Below are positions 58,401 through 64,000 of a DNA stretch of 64,000 bases, piece after piece (positions within the stretch are counted from its first letter, which is position 1; each line of letters begins with the position of its first letter). A program made the position numbers and the translations under genes. The stretch is from Hydnum rufescens UP504 (lineage: Eukaryota; Basidiomycota; Agaricomycetes; Cantharellales; Hydnaceae): assembly GCA_014904985.1 (NCBI GenBank), contig MU129171.1, positions 1-64,000 on the forward strand, given 5' to 3'. Under the pieces are notes generated by a model. It was not told the origin of the DNA and searched no databases. It worked only from the letters and a program-made list of their open reading frames with translations.

Positions 58401-59921
58401 TCAGTTTTCTCAGTTGCATTTTCCCCTGATGGTTTGCAGCTTGTGTCAGGCTCATGGGATCATACCCTATTCTTGTGGGATGCAGTGTCAGGCACCCACA
58501 TTGCAACTCTTCACAGTCATTCTGATAAGATTTCCTCAGTTGCATTTTCACCTGATGGTCTACACCTTGCATCAGGCTCACTTGATCATACCATATGCTT
58601 GTGGGATGCTATATTGGGTGTGCACATTGCAACTCTTCAAAGCCATTCTGATTTTGTTAGGTCACTTGCATTTTCACCCAATGGTTTGTGGCTTGCATCA
58701 GGCTCAAGTGATCAGACCATATGCTTGTGGGATGCCATGTCAGGCACACACACTGCAACTCTCCATGGCCACTCTAATGCAGTCACCTCAGTCACATTTT
58801 CACCTGACAGTTTATGGCTTGCATCTGGCTCCTCTGATGATACCCTATGCTTGTGGGATCCCATGTTGAGCACACCCATTACCACCCCTCATGGCCATTC
58901 CAATTCAGTTTTCTCAGTCACATTTTCACCTGATGGTTTATTGATTGCATCAGGCTCACTTGATCATACCTTATGCTTGTGGGATGCCATGTCTGGTGCA
59001 CACATTGCAACTCTTGAAGGCCATTCTGATTGGGTTGTCTCAGTTGCATTCTCACCTGATGGTGTACAGCTTGCATCTGGCTCATGTGATGATACTATAT
59101 GCTTGTGGGATGTCAAGTCAGCCATGCACATTATGACTCTTCAAGGCCATTCTAAGATTGTTACCTCACTTGCATTTTCACCTAATGGTTTATGGCTTGT
59201 GTCAGGCTCCAATGACAATACTGTGTGCTTGTGGGATGCTGTGTTGGGGATCCACATTGCAACTCTTCCTGGCCATTCTGAGCCAATTGTCTCAGTTGCA
59301 TTTTCACCTGATGGTTTGCAACTTGTGTCAGGCTCCCGTGATCATACCCTATGCTTGTGGGATGCTACATCAGGCACACCTGTTGCAACTCTTGAAGGCC
59401 ATTCTGATCAGGTTACCTCAGTTGCATTTTCACCTGATGGTTTATGGCTTGCATCAGGCTCATGTGATTGTACTGTGCACCTGTGGGACACCACATCAAA
59501 GGTGTGCATTGCAACTCTTGAAGTCAATTCCAGGGACATTCAAAATGTTGCATTTTCTTGTGATGGTCATACCCTCATCTCCCAAACCCCTACAAAGATC
59601 TTTGCTTGGGATTTGACATCCCAACCCCCTCAATTACACACTTCCTCACTTCCAGAAGCCTTCCCTCCTACCATGAACCTCAGTTCTCTCATGTGGTATA
59701 GGGTGGATGGGTGGATTCAGACCCTGGACCCACAGGGCCATCCTGTTGCCCATATATGCTATATCCCACCCCATTATTGCCCAAGGACTGCCCCTCAGGC
59801 ATCAAGTTTGTTTGGTCAACCCAGAGTTGCAGTTGGATGTGGGGATGGCCACATTGTAATTGTGGATCCTCAAGATCATCCACTTATACAAAGGCTTGAA
59901 CATGGAGCAACTCCCTCATAG
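55446..59921 (+). pseudogene. NWD4: NACHT-WD40 NLR-like gene with a single in-frame stop
   Basis: Predicted exons are 55446-55592, 55656-55795, 55857-55995, 56055-56097, 56141-57714 and 57789-59921. Introns 1, 2 and 5 have clear GT...AG sites. The pair 55996-56054 and 56098-56140 is supported by an indel in the first of them in NWD3. The N-terminal region is helical (LDAIPIPGAK; LLELENHLRSLTDLLEPL), resembling adaptor bundles in other basidiomycete NLRs. The linker SCLEGTRVSIL leads to NACHT: P-loop GLAGIGKSTIAKT (56323-56361), LIVLDALDECEEQ, ITSRPEPHI. Thirteen WD repeats and the tail follow. The only break is TGA 58260-58262, in repeat 3. Such proteins are ligand-triggered switches. The C-terminal WD domain is the presumed sensor. 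Confidence 0.88.
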
Positions 59922-60429
59922 ATGGGATTTTATTATTTTAAACACCCTCTATGTCTTCTTGTGTCAAGAAACCAATATGTCTCATCATCAAATGTTGAGA
60001 TATTTTCAATATAAATGGATCCAGGAACCTCTGATAGCAAGACCAAATGAAAGAGAACACCAGACCACCTTCTGGATTACCTAGCCTTACCACTTCATTG
60101 TCATGCACATAATCTATTCTGGCACTGCACTCCTAGTGAGTTTGTTTTTCTCAGGGACAATCACTTATGAGGACCAGGCTGGTCAGCCAATTATCAGTAT
60201 CTAATTAGATATACAGCCCATGGGGCCCCTGGTGGCCCCTGTGGGCTAACTTGGATGGGCTCAGGGGGACCCAAGTACTGATCCAGTGGCCCCTCAGAAC
60301 TGCCTCCAAAGGCCTCATTTCAAACCCAAGTATTTTCTAAGTTCAGCTAGGGGCCCCCCACAATTAACTTAATGGTTTTGGTGGTTTCTGTATTATTTTT
60401 GCTAAGTACATATGTAGATAACATGGACT
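59922..60429. other. 3' flank of NWD4
   Basis: 59930-60160 is a diverged copy of the flank after the other NWD genes (AACACCCT, TGTCAAGAAACCAATATG, CTAGCCTTACCACTTCATTG). From about 60165 it changes to unrelated sequence with GGGGCCCCTGGTGGCCCCTG-like runs. No gene. Confidence 0.5.
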
Positions 60430-61235
60430 TAGTCTTCATCACTACTAGTCTCACTTCCCATATCATCAGAATGACCCTCATGAAGGAGGTCTGTAGCTGT
60501 GAGTAGGACTAGGTCAGCAATAACTGGCTGAGGCTCCAGCTCAAATTCTTCATCATCATCTGAGCCATCCACCTGGAGAAGCCCACTGTCCATTTGTCTG
60601 ACCTTGGCAACTTTGGGATTGCTGCTTGTTCAGCTAAGGACCCTGCCAACTTGGACAGGGGTTGGATAGGCACCCTGCAATCAAGCTGAGCCTTGGTCTC
60701 ACTAGTCAAGGCTCTGCCACCTCATTGAGGGAAATCAGTCCAAGAGATGCCATATTGAGGCATGTTGGATTGAGTGACATTGGATTGAGTGACCTCAGAT
60801 TGAGCGACCTTGGACTGAGCAACATTGCGGGCTAATGCATCAATGGAGCATCCCCACCTCTTGCCCAAATCTATAAGCCACTGAGCATGTTTCTGCAAGA
60901 AGAACTGGAGCTCAGCATCCTCTGTAGGTAGACTAAATTAGCACACCCTTCTGCCAGATATCACCCCCTTACCTTTGGAAGCTTGTAAAACAGCAATCAA
61001 CACTGCCAATTCATCATTGAACCAATGCTGCAAAGAGGACCATTCATGTTCACAGAGATATAGCTCATCATGGCAATTCATGATTTCTTGAACAATTTGA
61101 ATCCCATTTCAGACATCCTCATCCCCTAGCCAAGGAGGGACCTGTCCACCAAATTCATCATCTGCAAGTCCAATATCTTGCCAGATATCATTGTCCACAT
61201 CAAGACTAAAAAGACCCTCCATCTCAATGGGAGGA
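60430..61235 (-). pseudogene. Relic resembling the C-terminus of a KDZ-type transposase
   Basis: Minus-strand reading gives VPPWLGDEDV, then (after a TGA) GIQIVQEIMNCHDELYLCEH, LQHWFNDELAVLIAVLQ, AELQFFLQKHAQWLIDLGKRW and an acidic end GSETSSDED. The order P-WL-DE, GI, C-EE-like, LQ-WF--E and a Trp-rich helix is what I know from the tail of KDZ (Kyakuja-Dileera-Zisupton) transposases of agaricomycetes. The catalytic part is absent, cut by the LTR at 61236. Identification rests on pattern only. Confidence 0.35.
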
Positions 61236-61816
61236 TGTCAGGGCCATGCTGCGACAAGGGCACCAAACAAATGTAAACACAAATAATTCTGGCTAAGTCT
61301 GGTGTAAGTCTGGCTAAGTCCGCAAGAATCCGGGCAAGAATGAGATAAGGAGGTTAGGGATGTCAGAGGAGCAGTCCAGCAGCCCGGAAGGGACTAGGTG
61401 GAAATGAGCACAGTGGTCCTTAAGCTTGTGGAGTCGACTGGATAATACTCAGAGCTGTAGTCCGGAGTAACAGCGGAAATCCTGAGATTATGTAATATGA
61501 ATATGGAATACATGAAGGCTGACCTGTAGTCTGGAGTAACAGCGGAAATCCTGAGAGACCAAAGCTGGGGTCTCTGGACTTCACTCTTGGACTACTTATA
61601 CATGATGACTATACTACAGGGGAGTGATCGCTAAACTGTGGGTGGTTACAAGGGGGGACAGGAACAGGAACAGGAACAGGAACTCAGCCAGGGGGCAAAC
61701 CAGAAGCAATGGGAAATGAAAGGGAAATGAAACCAAGATAGGGTTGGATTGGAGTCAAACTGGAATCAAGCTGGAAGCAAAGTGGACTTGGGTGAAGGAA
61801 CTAAGCGGAGAACTGG
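61236..61816 (-). repeat. LTR of family C, truncated
   Basis: Matches 29405-30079 in reverse from TGTCAGGG at 61236 to about 61816, where the last roughly 95 bp are missing. It includes the GGAACA tandem run (61664-61681) and the duplicated block ATCCTGAGA. Confidence 0.85.
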
Positions 61817-62138
61817 CAACTCAGTCAGCCACAAATGTAGGTCTAGTTAGATATTACGAGCCTTGCATTTATATAGTCTAACTAGAGGTTTTGATGCTGG
61901 GGCCCCTGGGGCTGGCTAACCTGATTTCCGTGGTTCAGGCAGGGGCCCCTGGCTCTGAACTTAGAAAATGACCAGGGAGAAGTCATATAGGAGGGGGGTA
62001 TCAGGATAGGTGCTGGAAGGCCTGGGAAGGCCCCTGAATAGGTCAGTGGGCTACACGGGCTTATCGGGGACAATCACAGTTATTATTTTCTCATTGTTTA
62101 TGATGGGGAATCCCATGTTCATTCTTATTGACTTGTTT

Positions 62139-62175
<37 letters not shown>

Positions 62176-62196
62176 AAATTCACAGGAACTACTTAG
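61817..62196. other. Spacer with ATTT microsatellite
   Basis: No gene seen. A (TTTA)n run lies at about 62138-62174. It sits just beyond the last module of the hairpin array and, on minus, gives an AAATAAATAAATAA tract. Confidence 0.7.
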
Positions 62197-62308
62197 TAGC
62201 ACCACACACCCGCCTAGTGGGTGTGTGGTACCTTCCCTTGCCTCCATCGGGGGTTCAGCCAGTTTTCCAAAGGGGGGATGTCGCGGGCAGTATCTATTGT
62301 ATGATAAC
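62197..62308 (-). repeat. Array module 7, terminal exon-like block
   Basis: Begins after the acceptor at 62309 and contains hairpin B at 62201-62229. It has no clear donor (AAGTAGTT instead) and ends in AT-rich repeats. It may be the last exon of a minus-strand transcript. Confidence 0.55.
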
Positions 62309-62602
62309 CTAGATTAAATAAGTAAAAATAAGATTAATATGTTAGTAAAGGAAAAAAATTCGAAGGGAACGCCAAAAAGAGCAGCAGGTGCTGCTCTTTT
62401 GGCATCATGGTACACCTGATAATCAAAAAAACTAACCTAATATTGCCACACACCCGCCGAAGCGGGTGTGTGGTGCCGTATTTGTTTCGTGTTTCGTTGT
62501 TGCAGAAAATCGAGGGTCGGGGTATGGGGGGCGGCGTGGTCCTGTGTTTTGCTTTGGACCTGGTCTGCATTTGTCAAGTCGGATATCAGGCAGTGGAGAT
62601 AC
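62309..62602 (-). repeat. Array module 6
   Basis: Exon 62437-62602 (166 nt), donor G|GTTAGT, intron 62309-62436 (128 nt, longest, with ACTAAC at a greater distance). Hairpin A is 62371-62403. Hairpin B is 62446-62475 with TTCG loop on minus. Confidence 0.75.
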
Positions 62603-62877
62603 CTAGAATAATAGTATGTTAGTAAAGAAAAAAAACAAAGGCAATGCCAAAAGAGCAGTGGGTGCTGCTCTTTTGGTGTTGTCGTACACCCATAAGAAAG
62701 GAAACTCACCTAATATTGCCACACACCTGCTGAAGTGGGTGTGTGGCACTGTATTTGTTTCGTCCTCGTATATGTTGCCTGAAATCGAGGATCGGGTATG
62801 GTGGCTGTGTGGTCCCGTGTTTTGCCCCAGGCTGATCTGCGCATTCGTCGGGTCGGATATCACGCAATAAAAATGTA
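62603..62877 (-). repeat. Array module 5
   Basis: Exon 62710-62877 (168 nt), donor G|GTGAGT, intron 62603-62709 (107 nt) with ACTAAC upstream of the acceptor. Hairpin A is 62641-62681. Hairpin B is 62718-62747 (TTCA loop). The exon shares GATATCCGAC with module 6. Confidence 0.75.
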
Positions 62878-63145
62878 CTAGAATAATGATGTGTTAGTAA
62901 AGAAAAAAAATGAAGGCAACGCCAAAGAGCAGCCAGGGCTACTCTTTTGGCGTTGCGGTACACTGCGTAATAAAAAAAACTCACCTACTAGTTACCACAC
63001 ACCCGCTTCAGCAGGTGTATGGTACGTGATTTCATCGATCGTCGTTTCAGGGGGCAGGCACTGTGGCTTGGGTGGCTGCGCATTGAACGTTGCACTGGGG
63101 GCTCGTCCATGTCCTCGTCGGGTGGGTTTTCAAGTAGGAAGGCAC
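62878..63145 (-). repeat. Array module 4
   Basis: Exon 62985-63145 (161 nt), donor G|GTGAGT, intron 62878-62984 (107 nt). Hairpin A is 62916-62956 with two mismatches. Hairpin B is 62994-63023 with the loop in inverted orientation (TGAA on minus). Confidence 0.72.
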
Positions 63146-63402
63146 CTAGAAGATTGAATAATAATACATTAGTAAAAAAAAGAAAACAGAGGTGCTAAAA
63201 GAGCAGCTTCTGCTGCTCTTTGGCACCGGTGGGATTAGATGATGTACCTAATATTACCACACACCCGCCGAAGTGGGTGTGTGGTACGCGATTTCGTCAA
63301 TCGTTGTTTTGGGTGGCCGCAAGCACTCGGGGCTTGGGTGGCTGCACGTACTGGGGGCTCATCCATGTCCTCGTCGGGTGGGTCTTCGCGGAGGGAAGAG
63401 AC
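63146..63402 (-). repeat. Array module 3
   Basis: Exon 63248-63402 (155 nt), donor G|GTACAT (weakest of the set), intron 63146-63247 (102 nt). Hairpin A is 63191-63227. Hairpin B is 63256-63285, with TTCG loop on minus. One frame of the exon reads PPDEDMDEPPV, shared with module 4. Confidence 0.72.
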
Positions 63403-63653
63403 CTAGAAGAATGAATAATAATACATTAGTAAAAAAAAAGAAAATAGAGGTGCCAAAAGAGCAGCTTCTGCTGCTCTTTTGGCACCGGTGGGATTAGACG
63501 TACCTAATATTACCACACACCCGCCGAAGCGGGTGTGTGGTTCCGTCTGGGGTTTCTGGCATCTGCATTGTGCATCCCTGTTCCCAGGTTTTGTCTGGCG
63601 GGTTGGGGTTTTCGGTTCGCAGTTTGTGCGGTTTGTGGGTGCAGACGGACAAC
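63403..63653 (-). repeat. Array module 2
   Basis: Exon 63504-63653 (150 nt), donor G|GTACGT, intron 63403-63503 (101 nt). Hairpin A, 63449-63486, has perfect 17-bp arms and a 4-nt loop. Hairpin B, 63512-63541, is a perfect 13-bp stem with TTCG loop on minus. Confidence 0.75.
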
Positions 63654-63922
63654 CTACAATAATAAATCATACGTTAGTCGAGAGCCAAAAATAAATAAAA
63701 AAAGAAAAGCCATGCAAAAGGAGCAGCCTAGGCTGCTCCTTTTGCATGATGGTAGGTACTTACCTTGAAAACCAATGCACCCCTTCGGCGGGTGCGTGGT
63801 TCCTGTGGCTCTCATGGTCCTCTGGCGCAGTTTCGGCGGTTATGATTCAGGGGTGGCATGCAGGTTGTTGTTTTGGGGAGGGGGTTCGTTTGGCGGGTGT
63901 TTCTGGTGGTTGAGGCGATGGT
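63654..63922 (-). repeat. Array module 1
   Basis: Exon 63764-63922 (159 nt), donor G|GTAAGT at 63763, intron 63654-63763 (110 nt). Hairpin A, 63711-63748, is a perfect 38-bp palindrome (arm CATGCAAAAGGAGCAGCCT). Hairpin B lies at 63770-63798 with altered stem pairs (TGCACCC/GGGTGCG). Confidence 0.75.
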
Positions 63923-64000
63923 CTAGAATAAGAGTGATATGTAGTAAAAATTAAAACCAGCCCAAAAATAGCAGCATTGGTGCTCTTTGGGTTTAGAGGT
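63923..64000 (-). repeat. Array module 0, partial intron
   Basis: The acceptor AG is at 63923-63924, with a degenerate hairpin A at 63961-63991 (CCCAAA...TTTGGG with AGCA/TGCT). It continues beyond the window. Confidence 0.6.

Larger units (their letters stand above)
62197..64000 (-). repeat. Tandem exon-intron array with two alternating hairpins
   Basis: At least six complete modules of 251-294 bp plus partial ones at both ends, read on minus. Each module is an exon-like block (150-168 nt) followed by an intron-like block (101-128 nt). The donors, in order, are GTAAGT, GTACGT, GTACAT, GTGAGT, GTGAGT and GTTAGT. The acceptors are (T/A)NTAG preceded by ACTAAC/ACTAAT 20-40 nt upstream in most, as in fungal branch sites. 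Hairpin B (ACCACACACCCGC stem) sits 6-8 nt before each donor. Hairpin A (GCCAAAAGAGCAGC stem) sits inside each intron. Exon lengths are not all multiples of three and reading phases disagree, so a plain coding gene is not supported. The array runs off the window at 64000. Confidence 0.8.

Noticed and set aside
62197..64000. Regularly spaced palindromic repeats suggesting a CRISPR array
   Set aside because: The spacing is about 260 bp, the repeats are two alternating hairpins rather than one short repeat with unique spacers, and splice-site motifs and surroundings are eukaryotic.

Overview
The window looks like a repeat-rich nuclear region of a filamentous basidiomycete fungus, most likely an agaricomycete. 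Supporting signs are NACHT-WD40 (NLR/STAND-type) genes with several introns of 43-74 nt, a chromodomain-bearing Ty3/gypsy (chromovirus) retrotransposon, a relic resembling KDZ-type transposases, and many C-to-T changes at CpG in the repeats. The species cannot be named from the sequence. Almost nothing in the window is an intact gene.

Backbone: four tandem copies of one unit, [uncharacterised gene on minus]-[NACHT-WD40 gene on plus], with NACHT-WD genes at 1505-5975 (NWD1), 15051-19190 (NWD2, start codon stranded at 10231), 46331-50806 (NWD3) and 55446-59921 (NWD4). Each encodes a short helical N-terminal region, a linker, a NACHT ATPase, 13 WD repeats and a conserved C-terminal tail. All four are broken, mostly by CGA-to-TGA changes (NWD1, NWD3, NWD4) or small indels (NWD1, NWD2). 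NWD4 has only one stop. Two units also carry a relic of a second WD tail split by the same Tc1/mariner-like transposon (6652-7895, 51485-53118). The second of these contains a nested MITE (52299-52721).

Insertion between units 2 and 3: 19232-40954 is one nested retroelement block flanked by a 5-bp duplication (CTTTG). The outer element B is a chromovirus (ORF1, Gag with a collagen-like tract and zinc knuckle, protease-RT-RNase H-integrase-chromodomain, then an unexplained ORF3). A related non-autonomous element A (22441-30882) sits inside its ORF1. Element A has lost pol, carries a 3.4-kb imperfect palindrome in its place (24542-27968), and has a solo LTR of a third family (29405-30079) inserted precisely in its ORF3.

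Assembly caution: 10234-15050 repeats 4303-9082 with dense single-base indels and very few substitutions. It looks like unpolished long-read sequence inserted at a gap, and it displaces the first exons of NWD2.

Right edge: 62197-64000 holds the most unusual structure, a tandem array read on the minus strand. Exons of 150-168 nt alternate with introns of 101-128 nt. Nearly every exon ends in a GC-rich hairpin 6-8 nt before the 5' splice site, and every complete intron carries a second, A/T-flanked hairpin. I do not recognise this arrangement from any family I know.
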